From Dendrocalamus latiflorus (Eukaryota; Streptophyta; Magnoliopsida; Poales; Poaceae), in assembly GCA_017311315.1 (NCBI GenBank), contig CM029664.1, positions 38,047,939-38,111,938 of the forward strand: a stretch of DNA of 64,000 nt, given 5' to 3'. Below, one piece after another: positions 20,555 to 32,305 of this stretch (its first letter is position 1; every line of letters begins with the position of its first letter). The translations under genes and the position numbers were made by a program. The notes beneath the pieces are model-generated. The model had not been told where the DNA came from, made no database searches, and saw only the letters and a program-made list of their open reading frames with translations.

Positions 20555-23493
20555 ATGCCAAAAAACAAGTATGCGCAGGAGAGGGACGAGAACGTTAAGA
20601 AGGTTCAGGATGTTTTTAAGTCTTTGGGTATTCCAGTGTTAGCACAGACTGTTAGGGATGTTTTTTCAAAAGGGAAAGAGGGCAAAGGGAAGAGACTAGT
20701 GTCTGACAAACCAGAATTTGACATTGAATATGATCCATCCTCTGACATTGATAACCAATCTGACATTGATGATGATTATGATGATGACCTCAATACTGAG
20801 GTCAATACTGAGGTGAGATGGATTACTAGGCCAATTTACAAGTTTACATATCCGTCTATTTGAAACATATACTTCATTGTAGTTATTTAATCTATTGCTG
20901 TCTTCTTAATTTATAAGATGCATGTTTCTCTTGCCAGGTAAGACCGATGGTTCCAGGAACTCGCCCTCAACAGAAGAAGCAGAAGGCGGCTGCCAAGCAG
21001 CAGCCATCGCGCACGCCAACCAGATTCACCAGGGCCAGTGCAGCCATGTCTTCGCCTGGTGCAAACACTAGGACCACTGCAGGCCGTCCGCCACCTAGGC
21101 CAAGAGAGAACTTGCCTACTAGGAACAATTTGAAAGCCAACCCTAATACAAATGCCATTTGCAGTAGCAACCATTTGCAAGGCCACCTAACTACAAGCGC
21201 CAGGCAGACCACAGAAACTACAAACACAGTGCCTAGTTCTCCTAGATTCACCAGGACCAGTGCAGCCATGTCTTCACCTGGTCCAAACACAGTGCCTAGT
21301 CCTCCTAGATTCACCAGGGCCAGTGCAGCCATGTCTTCGCCTAGTGCAAACACAATGCCTATTCCTACCAGACCCACTGCTAACCTGTCTCAGCAACCTA
21401 CTCCCATAAACATTGTGAACCCAACAGTTTCTGCGGACAACTCGCCAGGTGGACAAAGCTCTAGGCAAAGCAATGACATCAATGAGTCGGCTGAGCAATT
21501 TGATGCTGCTAATTCAGAGGGTCATACAACTGAAGGAGAACCAGTCCATGACTCAGTTCTAGGTAAACAATATGTGTTTCCAAGCATTAGTTTCTCCATT
21601 CAATATCTACAATTGGTATTGCTATAATAAAACATTTCTATTATTATTTGCCAATGCAGCGCCCCCAAAGAATGTCCGCAAGAAAACTATGGGTCATGGC
21701 TTAGAGAAGATGATTAATAGAGGAAAGAAGCTGGCTATCGAGGTGGCTGAAGGGAAGAAAAGACCTGAGGTCCCACTTCAAGCCGCGAAGCTGGCATCAG
21801 AATGTGGTGTTGCCCTTAGAGACAACCTGCCTGTCTACACATCTTGGAAAGAATATGATAATGAGCAGGGGCAGGTAGAAGTATCAAAAGTGCTTAGGAA
21901 AGTGGCGGTGAGACAGCTATTTCATTCTTCCAAATATTTTCATGCATTACAATACTCCCATGTGAAAATTGTGTCTAATAATTCATTTGTGTGGCTTCAG
22001 TCAAGGTTGGATGTGGATGTTAGGAATGAGGGACCAAGCAAGGCTGCATGCACTGATATCATTAAGAGGGGAGTAAGGCAGCAGAGGTATCACCTTAAAA
22101 GGAAGTACTTCGATGACTCACCGACAAGAGAACAGCTGTTGGCCAAAGAACCTCCACCTAAAATAAAGAAAGAGGAATGGATCCAGCTGGTTGAGTACTG
22201 GTGTGACCCAAAGAATCAGGTCCATGCCTGCATTATCTGCATTTGTTAATATGCAATGCAAACTGTGCATGTGAATGAAACCTCTGTATTGCATTTGTGG
22301 TGCAGGAGAAATGTGCTAAGAATAAGGTAAACCGAGGCCAAGTGCAGCTTCACCAAAGGACTGGATCTAGGTCCTATATTGCCCATCGATACAGCCTGGT
22401 ACGGATACTATTACTTTCTGTGTATTCCAATTATTTTATGGAGACCATCTGAAACTGAAATTTGCAAGAGGAATTGCTATGTCATCAGAGATGATCATCA
22501 TCAGTAGTAGGTGTTGTTTCTGTGTTGTTTTTCTTGATCTGTCCAAGTTGCATTGATGCATGTTTCTGTGTTGTTTTTCTTGATCTGTCTAGGTTGCATT
22601 GATGCACAATTTTTTTTATGCCGATGGCCAACTGGGAATCAAATACATGTGAATGTTGATCATAGTAGTAATTAGTTGACTATGCCAGTGATTGCATTTG
22701 TTGTTGGCATAAAAATCTGGAGGCAGATACTTGTATGATCTGTAGTGCATACATATTTTGGCATCTTGCTGTTGACATGTAAAAATAATTTATGGCTAAT
22801 CTTATATCCCATGTTTGTCCAGCCCTCTCTTTACCTTCACGGATATCATTGTAATCCAAATTTTTTGCATGCTACAGAGGCCTAAGTACAACAACATGGA
22901 TCCAGATCCTGTTGATTTCTTTGGGGAATGTATGAATAGTCCGCAAAATGGTCGTACTCCTCTTGCAAATGAGATATATGTAAGTTACATAATTATTGGA
23001 CACATGTACTGTACTCAAGTAAATGCCTGGTTGAACACTGTTGTATGGCCTTGTTAAGTGGATTCATTCTATGTAGGAACATATGGTTGCAGAGAAGGAA
23101 AGAGAACCAGATGAAGGAGAAGCACAAAATTCTCCCTCCAAGATTGTTGCTGACAGTCTGAGCCAGATCAGCCGTTCATCCACCTTCCTTCCAAACATTG
23201 GTGTCGCTCGAGTGTCGAAGACTGCCCGGTCTACATCGACAGCCGCAGAAGCACGCCTGCAAGCTCAGTTTGAGGCAACACTCCAAGCAGAAAGAGAGGA
23301 AGCTGCTAGGAAGCAGGAACAGTTGGAAGCACAACTTCTTGCTCAGCAGTCCTCACTTGAAGCCAACCAAGCAGCACTTGAAGAAAACCAAAATTTGCTG
23401 CGCCAGACCCAAGAAGAAGTGAAGGGGATGCATACCAAGTTTGAAGAGACTAATGCACTGCTGCGAGCTGTGCTGAAACTTCAGAAAGATTGA
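20555..23493 (+). CDS. TNPA-like protein (Transposase_24, Ptta/En/Spm family)
   Basis: Seven coding exons give about 653 residues: 20,555-20,812, 20,938-21,562, 21,660-21,907, 22,001-22,219, 22,306-22,398, 22,878-22,979 and 23,077-23,493. All introns are GT-AG and the phases agree. The N-terminus has an acidic stretch (DIDDDYDDD); exon 2 repeats the words RFTRASAAMSSPG. The conserved core runs over exons 3-6 (MGHGLEKMI, DVRNEGPSKAACTDIIK, WCDPKNQ, NRGQVQLHQRTGSRSY, DPVDFFGECM). Exon 7 is a Gln/Glu-rich coiled coil (EREEAARKQEQLEAQLL) ending LRAVLKLQKD. TNPA-type proteins bind the subterminal motifs and hold the ends together. I found no stop or frameshift. It is divergent from the broken TNP2 gene, so it could still be expressed and act on related elements. 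Confidence 0.85.
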
Positions 23494-23869
23494 GGTAGGT
23501 CTGAATGCAGTTTCGGTTGATGATGCCTTTGCCTAAGCTTTTGCTGCCTTGCTAGAACACCAAACTTTCTCTGTTGTTGGAACTTTGTGCACTGTGTTGT
23601 CAGAACCTATGTCGAACTTATTTGCATCTGTGTGTATGTTTGAACCTGTGTGATGGAACCGTTTGAACCTGTGTGATGGAACCTGGAACTAGTGTGATGT
23701 GTTTGAACCTGCAAGCACTGTGTCTTATGCTCTGGAATGTATGTGGATGATGGCTTGGTTGAAATGTGTATGCTTTATGAGCACTGATGAGAATGCTGGA
23801 AAGATCTGTCTGACATTGGTCATTGAATTGATACATATATTTGAGCCACGTTCGTCATCGAATGAAAGG

Positions 23870-24306
23870 AAAATTTATGACGACCTAGAGTCGTCTCAAG
23901 ATGTCTCTAACTACCTTACATAACAAGACAAAATGAAAATGTCACAAAATCTGCATAATTATATATGACGCTACTGTATCGTCATAATAAGTTGTCTAAA
24001 TCAGGGTTCCCAGGACACAATTTATGACGGTTGGCGTATTAGGTGACGAGTTCACCAACCAATATGTGACAGTCACAGTCGTCATTAAATGACAACAATA
24101 TATGACGACACAACAAAACCGTCACAAAAGGTCATCACATTTTGTGACGGTTTTCCATATTTTCGTCACAAGGTACATTTTGTGACGGTCGTTATATGAC
24201 GACCTTCATGGCGGTGGTTTTTTTGTCATACCATTCATTTTGTGACAAATTCTGTACTTTCCATGACACTTTCATTTTGTTATAAAAGCCCAGATTTTTT
24301 GTAGTG
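23870..24306. repeat. Right CACTA terminus and subterminal repeats
   Basis: TATGACG, TTTGTGACGG and CGTCACAA words recur at short spacing between 23,875 and 24,260 in both orientations, before the terminal TTTTTTGTAGTG. The density is higher than at the left end. These are the likely TNPA binding sites. Confidence 0.85.
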
Positions 24307-24367
24307 CGCGACGGGCACAAAGGAATGGGATGTGATGGTGAGCAGGGGAAAAGTAGTTGTTTTGAAC
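24307..24367. other. Short flank between CACTA and Tat-like elements
   Basis: These 61 bases carry the CACTA duplication CGC at their left and the duplication TGAAC of the next element at their right (24,363-24,367). The same host DNA continues at 36,212. Confidence 0.7.
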
Positions 24368-24616
24368 TGTTGTGGCTACATACCAAACAGAGAGAGAGAT
24401 GGTAGTGGAGAGTTGGGAGTAAGTGATGGTAATGGCCTGGGTTCTCCCCCATGGCCTATATTCCATATATATACACATGGGGAGTGCTTTTACACTTATA
24501 CCCTTACATCTGAGTATCCCCTTCAGGGGCACTTATGTCATTACACATGGCCTATTCTGGGCCTTATAACCTTCTACCAGGCCTGCTGGGATTAGGTGGG
24601 GGCCACCCCTACAACA
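24368..24616 (-). repeat. 3' LTR of Tat-like element
   Basis: The LTR begins TGTTGTGGCTACATACC and ends CCACCCCTACAACA on the plus strand. It is nearly identical to the right copy at 35,960-36,206. Confidence 0.95.
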
Positions 24617-25959
24617 GGAGCCTCTCATGGTAAAGGGCTTCACAGGGCCGAAGCCATGTTGCCGAGTCCTTTGGCCCCCTCCGTCCCTGTGGCCTGTGAA
24701 CTTTCCCGAACTTGACCAGGGGCTGAGGCCGTAGCCGAACCCGACGCCCGGATTGGTGGTTGAGGTAGATGCGTAAGCGCTCCGTCCCGAGCTGGCGCCT
24801 GATCGAAGTAGGCGCGCGCGTGCTCCGTCCCCTACCCTTCGAGCGGGTGGCAGCGGAGCTGGCACCTGGTCGCGCGCGCGCTCCGTCCCCCTGTCGTGAT
24901 GGGATCGGGGTTGCCTGGGCTGAGTCGGCATACGTAGGCGTAGCGGGCCCCTGAGTCGTCGCACACGCGTCAAGTAATAGCGGACGCACTGCGACGTTCT
25001 TCTCCTGGTGGTCCACGTGGCGGAGTGTGCTTGGCGCGGTGCAGGCCTTGAGGCGCCGTGGCCATTTTAATGTGGCGACGGATTTCCAGTGGTTAGACTT
25101 CCGCCGGTTGGACTTCCGCCGGTTGGCTCCCCCGCTGATTGGACTTCCGCCGGTTGGACTTCCGCCAGTTGGCTCCCCCGGTGATGGGGTATATATACGG
25201 CGCTGGTGCGGCGTTGTTCCTGCATCGTGTCCTTGGATAGATGCTGCTCCCCTAAAATGGGCCCCTTCCGTGCATCGACATTCCCTAGCGGCGCTGAGCG
25301 GCTTGGGGGATGTTGATGTACAGATGGAGGTCCATTTTTCTTGGGAGCTTGGTTAGCGTCTGTTACCGGTAGCCAGCCGTGCTTCCTGCCCTCACGCTGC
25401 GTGTCTGCATACGACGGCAAGGTTTGCCCTGTTCTCCTGAACAGACCTATCTTCAGTCGGGGTTCCTCTGCTTTTGCCATGTGTGGGAGGTGGCAACGGG
25501 CGGGATCGTGCACGCGGGTCCGCTCCTCGAGGCCAAGGTCCAGTCCGAAGCCGCGGCTGCGGCCAGGTTGGAGTGGCGATCGAGAAGACGGCCTCCTATG
25601 CGCGCGTCGTGCTCCCGTATGAAGCTGGCAAGGTTTGACGCGTTCTCGTAGACAGATATGCTTGAGTTCATCTGCCTCCGCTGATTGTGCCAATCTGGCG
25701 CTATCATCAAGGAACGTTGATGTACTGAAGCTTATCTGTCTATGCGAACCCGTCAAAACCTGCCGCACATCCGCCCTTGCCTTCCCAAAATACGGGAAAG
25801 CCAGGCGGCTGAGTCCCTGCCGGTTTAGGTCATGAGGTTGCCGCGCGGGTCTTGACGCCGAAGTGGCCGCCTGCGCTTTCACCATGGAGGCAGAGTTTCG
25901 CAGCTAAAGCGGAGACTCGCCCGTAGTAGACTGTCGAAGCCGACGCAGCAGAGCTGGCG
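24617..25959. other. Non-coding interior next to the 3' LTR
   Basis: This GC-rich stretch has no supported gene. Two diverged copies of the 67-bp unit of the neighbouring array lie at about 24,775-24,890. Between 25,096 and 25,185 the word TTCCGCCGGTTGG or a variant recurs about five times. Open frames on both strands have no recognisable domain. Confidence 0.5.
25190..25197 (+). promoter_or_regulatory. Possible TATA box within the Tat-like element
   Basis: TATATATA followed by CGGCG lies right after the short GCCGGTTGG repeats in otherwise GC-rich DNA. It could start a plus-strand transcript towards the antisense gene, but that gene begins 3.1 kb away across the array. The assignment is a guess from sequence context. 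Confidence 0.2.
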
Positions 25960-27655
25960 CTTAGCCGAAGTAGACGCGCGCGCGCTCCGTCCCCTACCCT
26001 TCGAACGGGTGGCAGCGGAGCTGGCGCTTAGCCGAAGCAGACGTGCGCGTGCTCCGTCCCCTACCCTTCGAACGGGTGGCAGCGGAGCTGGCGCTTAGCC
26101 GAAGCAGACGTGCGCGTGCTCCGTCCCCTACCCTTCGAACAGGTGGCAGCGGAGCTGGCGCTTAGCCGAAGCAGACTCGCGCGCGCTCCGTCCCCTACTC
26201 TTCGAACGGGTGGCAGCGGAGCTGGCGCCTAGCCAAAGTAGACGCGCGCGCGCTCCGACCCCTACCCTTCGAACGGGTGGCAGCGGAGCAGGCGCTCAGC
26301 CGAAGTAGACGTGCGCGGGCTCCGTCCCTTACCCTTCGAACGAGTGGCGGCGGAGCTGGCGCATAGCTGAAGCAGACGCGCGCGCTCCGTCCCCTACCCT
26401 TCGAACGGGTGGAAGCGGAGCTGGCGCCTAGTCGAAGTAGACGCGCGCGCGCTCCGTCCCCTACCCTTCGAACGGGTGGAAGCGGAGCTGGCACCTAGCC
26501 AAAGTAGACGCGCGCGCGCTCTGTCCTCTACCGTTCGAACGGGTGGCAGCGGAGCTGGCGCCTAGCCGAAGCAGACGCGCGCGCGCTCCTTCCCCTACCC
26601 TTCGAACGGGTGGCAGCGGAGCTGGCGCTTAGCCGAAGCAGACTCGCGCGCGCTCCGTCCCCTACCCTTCGAACGGGTGGCAGCGGAGCTGGCGCCTAGC
26701 CGACGTAGACGCGCGCGCGCTCCGTCCCCTACCCTTCGAACGGGTGGCAGCGGAGCTGGCGCTTAGCCGAAGGAGACGCGCGCGGGCTCCGTCCCCTACC
26801 CTTCGAACGGGTGGGCGCGGAGCTGGCGCGTAGCCAAAGCAGACGCGCGCGCGCTCCGTCCCCTACCCTTCGAACGGGTGGCAGCGGTGCTGGCGCCTAG
26901 CCGAAGCAGACGCGCGCGCTCCGTCCCCTACCCTTCGAACGGGTGGCAGCGGAGCTGGCGCTTAGCCGAAGCAGACTCGCGCGCGCTCCGTTTCCTACCC
27001 TTCGAACGGGTGGAAGCGGAGCTGGCGCCTAGCCAAAGTAGACGCGCGCGCTCCGTCCCCTACCCTTCGAACGGGTGGCAGCGGAGCAATCGCCTAGCCG
27101 AAGCAGACGCGCGCGCGCTCCTTCCCCTACCCTTTGAATGGGTGGCAGCGGAGCTGGCGCTTAGCCGAAGCAGACTCGCGCGCGCTCCGTCCCCTACGCT
27201 TCGAACGGGTGGCAGCGGAGCTGGCGCCTAGCCAAAGTAGACGCGCGCGCGCTCCGTCCCCTACCCTTCGAACGGGTGGCAGCGGAGCAGGTGCTTAGCC
27301 GAAGTAGACGTGCGCGGGCTCCGTCCCCTACCCTTCGAACGGGTGGCGGCGGAGCTGGCGCGTAGCTGAAGCAGACGCGCGCGCGCTTCGTCCTCTACCC
27401 TTGGAACGGGTGGCAGCGGAGCTGGCGCCTAGCCGAAGCAGACGCGCGCGCGCTTCGTCCCCTACCCTTCGAACGGGTGGCAGCGGAGCTGGCGCCTAGC
27501 CAAAGCAGACGCGCGCGGGCTCCGTCCCCTACCCTTCGAACGGGTGGCAGCGGAGCTGGCGCTTAGCCGAAGCAGACTCGCGCGCGCTCCGTCCCCTACA
27601 CTTTGAACGGGTGGCAGCGGAGCTGGCGCTTAGCCGAAGTAGACGCGCGCTCCTT
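25960..27655. repeat. 67-bp tandem repeat array, about 25 copies
   Basis: The word TTCGAACGGGTGGCAGCGGAG recurs at a regular 67-bp spacing (for example TCGAACGGG at 26,001, 26,068, 26,135, 26,202), with the alternating GCGCGCGCGCTCCGTCCCC. Copies differ by scattered substitutions, mainly GCCGAAGCAGAC versus GCCAAAGTAGAC and GGTGGCAGC versus GGTGGAAGC. Open frames through it are by-products, as 67 is not a multiple of three. Confidence 0.95.
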
Positions 27656-28306
27656 GAAGCCGAGGCCGGGACTGAAGCCTGCCGCGGCAGAGGCTCAGCG
27701 GTGGTTCTATGTTGCAACTTCGCATTGCGGACACTGCCACGCGTGCGGTGATTGCGATCTCCCGATGCGGTAATGCGCTGTAAATGTTCCTGGAATCGCG
27801 CCGGCCCCTAGTTTGCCAGAGCTAGGTTGTCGTACCGTGCGACTCATCTCGGCGCGTGTAGGACACGCGGCGGCTTGTAACTGGTTCGCGGCGGGATGTG
27901 AACGGTTGCGCGACCGCAGCTTCTCGCCTCTTCCCTAGGGAAGGGGGACACGAGGTGGGCGGGGAATGGTGCAGCGTCGAAGCTGTTGCGATCCTGTGGC
28001 CCATTAATGCACTTTTAATGGCGGCTGAAGTCGTGTCAACGCATGGTCTCGCGTGCGCCGGATATCTCGTGCGGGGGTTGGCACGCGGCGGGAGGCCACT
28101 GGAGCGTCGCGTTCTGACGGTCCTCGCTGCTGCGGTCGCGCCCGGTACGCGGACAGTCGCGACGCTTCGGCCTCGGGGGGGGGGGGGGAGGTGGCTTGAA
28201 ATAGCCCTCGTAACCGCGCCCCCGCAGATGTACGCCCCCTTCTTGCTTGCATCACCTTCCATACTCCCATAGCATTCTTGCCGCCGTACCCCTTTTGAGA
28301 GAAGTT
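27656..28306 (+). other. Leader region of the antisense gene
   Basis: This GC-rich DNA contains a G run near 28,178-28,190 and then GTGGCTTGAAATAGCC (about 28,190-28,206). The first ATG of the antisense gene follows 100 bases later. It probably contains that gene's promoter and 5' leader, but no clear TATA box is visible. Confidence 0.35.
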
Positions 28307-31300
28307 ATGGCATCTGGTGGCAAGCATGGTCAGGCGGCTAGCGCCTGCGGCATTTGCCGGCGATCTTCACCGCTAGAGGTGAAGTACTCGCTCAAAGAAC
28401 GCGACCCGGCGGCGGCGGACAAGTGGTGGCTGGTGGCGGAGAAGGAAGGCGCGTTCTCCGGCGAGCTGGGCCCGTCGCTCGTGACCGAGAAGACAATCCA
28501 AGCGCTTCTGCGCTCGGGGAAGCTATCCGAGCGCCAGGCGGTACAATTGCCCGCCGCTCGTATTCGTTGCCTTCCTCGATGCGGGGCTCTGCATCCCGGC
28601 GGCGGCGATCGTGGGCGACGTGCTGCGAACCTTCGGGCTGGAGCTGGCGCAATTGACTCCTAACGCCGTGGCCCGGCTCGCGGTGTACAGTTGGGCCTTG
28701 CGCTCGGGAGTGTGCTGGCCCAGTGCTTCGTTGTTCGCCTACCTGCACGAGGCACGGTGCCAGCCCAAGGATCGGAAGGACGGGACGCTGTCGAGCTTCG
28801 GCAGCGTCACCTTTATTCTTCGGTCGACTTGCAGCAAGCTCTTCCCTACGAACTCCACTCGTGGGAAGTGGGAGTCTTACTGGATGAAGCGGTGGTTCTA
28901 CCACCGTGTGGAGAGCGGGAGCGGCCTTGAGTGCACGGACTGCCCGATCGCGTTCAAGACCTCGCCCGGCCGGACGCTTGATGACGAGGACAGGCGGAGG
29001 GCCCGGCGGCTTGTAGGCGTAGCCGCCCGCTTTAACATGCGCGACCTCGCCGAAGAGTACGCGATGTACGGCGTGGCATCGCTTGCCCGTGACTGGCGCC
29101 TTGCCGCCGAGAAGCGTCGAGATGACAATGTTTTGCCGTGGGTCTGCTTGCTGCCGGCGCCCTCCGGTCTTCGTAAGCGTCGACCATATCTCCCCTTTGC
29201 CCACGCGGAATGCGTTACATGTTAATCCCAACTCCTGCTTTACTTCAGGGATTGGCTTGAAGGATGCAGAGCAGGCCGCACGCGTATTCCTGGGGCCGTA
29301 TACCGGCAGGGAGCACGAGCAGCGTCGCCGAGGCGGGGCTGGGGCGGATAAACCGCGTGTGCGAGGCCCTGGGCCTTGCCGTGCCGAAGCGTGCTGAGCC
29401 GGCCTCGCAGCATCAAGATGACGGCGCGACGAAGAGGAAGGCGCTGTCTCGCAAGAGGGGCCGAGGTGGAGCGTCTGCCGTGCTTGGTGTAGCCGCCGCT
29501 AGTGCCGCTGCTAGCGCTCCCGATGGCACGGCAGACGCCGAGTCGGATTCGACGAGGTACGCCGACTCTGGCTTAGATGGCGCGGACGCCGAGGGCGACG
29601 GATCTTCAGCGGGTGCCCTGGACGGCGGGCTCGCCATGAGCAGCCGGAGAGGAGAAGCCTCGTCACCCGCGGTGGTCGTCGAGACAGGATCTGAGGGGAC
29701 CGGCGGTGCTGAGGTCGAGCCTTCAGCCGTGGCCATCATAGCGCCGGAAACGTCCACCGTGGGGGCGCATGGAGCTGTGTCCTCACCAGCAGCGGCGGCC
29801 GAAGCCGAGTTGCCCCCCCGCAGAGGTTGCCATGGAGGGGGCTTCGCCTCCGGGTGCTGCAGCTGCGGGGGCTGCTCCGGCGGTGGCTGCTGGAGCGGCG
29901 TCGTCGCCCCGTGCTCCGGCTAAGCGGCCGTGTCTGCGGCCGGAGCTCCACGGGACGTCGAGGGGATTCGTCGTAGCGACGGGCATCGGGAGCTTGTGGG
30001 ACTCCGATGCATATGCCGAAGTTCCTGTGACGCACGCTCCCTCTGCCCTCCAGGCCGCGCCGTCCGCCGTGCAGGAACGGTCGGCGCCGGCCCCTAACGC
30101 GGAGGCATCTGTTCTCGGTGGGACCGCGCCCTCCGCGGGCACTTGTGCCACCGCCACTCCGCCTGGTACTAGGGGGGCGGGCCCCCGGAGCCCTCCTTTC
30201 GCTACCGAAGGTAAGGTGGTTTGGCTTCCCTGGTGTTTTCCTCGTTGCACCTTGTTGTGCTCACCTGCGTTCTTGTCCGCAGCATCAATTATTTCGGAGG
30301 AGGAGCCTGTGCCGGGACATGGAGGTCCTGGCGCCGGCGGCACGAACGTCGTGCGCCCGAGCCCCGTAGACTTCGTTCCTCCGTCTGAGACGCTGAGGGC
30401 GTGGCATGGGATCGTGGATGACGCGGCCGCCAGCGTCAGCCAGCACGCGCTTCGTACCTACGGGGTGGAGCATCTCGGGGACGCCTTCGAGGTGTCGGGG
30501 GTGAGGGTAAGTACTTACTTACGCGACACTGCTTGGCCATGCTGAACTTGCTAAGTTGTTTTGCCCTACAAACACTGGTGCTGGGGCAGGCCCTACAAAC
30601 GGCCTATGTGCATGCACAGAGGGTGCTCGAAGATAGGCTGCGGGTCGCCGAGGAGTAGCTACGCGAAGCCACGGGGGCCCGTTCCGCCCAGGATGCCCGC
30701 ATCCGCCAGCTGGAAGCGGAGTGTGCTGCGATGAAGGCGCACGCCGAGGGACTTGCCGCTTCAGCGCGGGAGTCGGCTGCGGAGGTGATGCGGCGGGAGT
30801 TCGCGGCGGAGCGGGACAGCCTTCTGCAATAGGTCGCCTCGCTAGAAAAGGAAAAAGGCGAACTCGCCTTAACTCTAGCGGAGCGTGACCGGACGCTTGG
30901 CGAGGCTTCGGTGGTTGCATGGGATGCCATGCAAGCGCTGGAAAGCCACCTCCAAGGGCTTGTGGCCAAAGTGCCGGACCATGCCTTCGGCCCGGAGGAG
31001 CTGTCGCGGACCCTTCGCTGGATCAAAGATGCCGCCGATGCTGCGCGTGGTGCCGCGACGAACTTCGGCGACCATTGTGCCTACGTGGCGTCGTGTATGT
31101 TGTGCGCGCTCCTACGGCATCGTGGTTGCACGCACATCGCCGAGCTGGAGGACCCCCAGCTGGAGATGCCCGGCGGGGCTGGAGTAATGTCCGGCGCCGT
31201 CCGCGCCGTTCGTCGCTCCGTAAAGCATTTCTACGAGCGTATCTGGGACTACGCTGGAGTGGTCACCGCACAGGTTGAGCTTCGGAAGTCCCTTTACGGG

Positions 31301-31441
31301 GAGGGGAGCCTCGGCCAGTTTCTGGACGGGTCCCCTGACGCGATGAGGATGGCGGTGGTACCTCCGAAGGCGCCGAGAACAGGCGGAGGGCCCGGCGGCT
31401 TGTCGGCGTGCGTTGTAATGTGCGCCCCTTTTTGTGAATAA
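28307..31441 (+). pseudogene. Antisense gene with 'putative gypsy type transposon' domain
   Basis: The gene lies opposite to the element's own gag. ATG at 28,307 starts MASGGKHGQAAS. A shift near 28,550 leads into the conserved block VFVAFLDAGLCIPAAAI, then LELAQLTPNAVARL and FGSVTFILRS. As I recall, this matches the Pfam family Transposase_28 found in grass Tat elements. More shifts follow near 29,225-29,400, then an Ala/Ser-rich linker, introns 30,211-30,282 and 30,507-30,589, and a helical C-terminal part (ARIRQLEAECAAMKAHAEG) ending at 31,441. TAG stops at 30,656-30,658 and 30,830-30,832 break the last exon. The function of these antisense genes is unknown. The copy cannot make a full-length protein. 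Confidence 0.8.
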
Positions 31442-31754
31442 AATGCGCACTTGTTCTACGAACTGACCATTTTGACTTGTGCCCCTGGCAGCTTCCTTGC
31501 TTGGGACGACTGCTTCCGTCCGGCCTTGCAACCCGGCGGCGCCTTCGACGCTGGCAAAGGGCCGAGGAGTCGCTGAACTTTTGGGCGGGCCGACCCTCTT
31601 CAGGCGAGGTCCCGGCCTTAGCGCGTGTTAAGGACGAGCCCGTCGAATAGTGGCTTAGAGCGGCAGATATGTTGGCTGGCCTTTGTACTTGTAAAATTTT
31701 CCCGATGTATACATCTGGCAATTAGGATGTGCGCTGCGCCCTGTGTTTCGGCAG

Positions 31755-32305
31755 TCATGCCGCGCGCGGAGGCGGACCTCGACGCTACGACTTGTTTAGA
31801 GTCCGTAGACTAGCGCGTGCGAAGGTGGACCTCCGCACTACGACCTGTTTAAAGTCCATAGACTGGCGTGTGTGAAGGTGGACCTCCGCACTACGACCTG
31901 CTTAAAGTCCGTAGACTGGCGTGTGCGAAGGTGGACCTCCGCACTACGACCTGTTTAAAGTCCGTAGACTGCGCGTGCGGAGGTGGACCTCTGCACTATG
32001 ACCTATTTAAAGTTCGTAGACTGGCGCGTGCGAAGGCGGACCTCCGCACTACGACCTGTTTAAAGTCCGTAGACTGACGTGTGCGAAGGTGGACCTCCGC
32101 ACTACGACCTGTTTAAAGTCCGTAGACTGGCACGTGCGAAGGCGGACCTCCGCACTACGACCTGTTTAAAGTCCGTAGACTGGCGTGTGAGAAGGTGGAC
32201 CTCCGCACTACGACCTGCTTAAAGTCCGTAGACTGGCGCGTGCGAAGGTGGACCTCCGCACTACAACCTGCTTAAAGTCCGTAGACTGGCGCGTGCGAAG
32301 GCGGA
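31755..32305. repeat. 53-bp tandem repeat array, about 10 copies
   Basis: The unit, built on GGTGGACCTCCGCACTACGAC and TTTAAAGTCCGTAGACTGG, recurs every 52-53 bp (GACTGG at 31,861 and 31,914, GACT at 31,967). Its copies are more uniform than those of the 67-bp array. It lies just after the 3' end of the antisense gene. Confidence 0.95.

Larger units (their letters stand above)
12511..24306. mobile_element. CACTA (En/Spm) DNA transposon, 11.8 kb
   Basis: The left end begins CACTACAAGAAATCC and the right end, reversed, begins CACTACAAAAAATCTGGG. The 3-bp duplication CGC lies at 12,508-12,510 and 24,307-24,309. Both ends carry dense ATGACG/GTGACGG subterminal words. Inside are a GRF zinc-finger gene (plus), a TNP2-type transposase (minus) and a TNPA/Transposase_24-type gene (plus), with the two transposase genes divergent. 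A second right-type end lies inside at about 14,316, so the element may be composite. The catalytic gene carries a stop and a frameshift, so this copy is probably not autonomous. Confidence 0.95.

Noticed and set aside
24533..25885. Arg/Pro/Ser-rich frames of 135-272 residues
   Set aside because: GC-rich non-coding interior of the Tat-like element; overlapping frames on both strands and no recognisable motif.
25960..27655. CRISPR-like regular array
   Set aside because: Units are contiguous 67-bp tandem copies without unique spacers, in a plant retrotransposon.
29413..30343. Minus-strand frames opposite the antisense gene
   Set aside because: They mirror its Ala-rich linker; splice sites and the conserved domain support the plus strand only.
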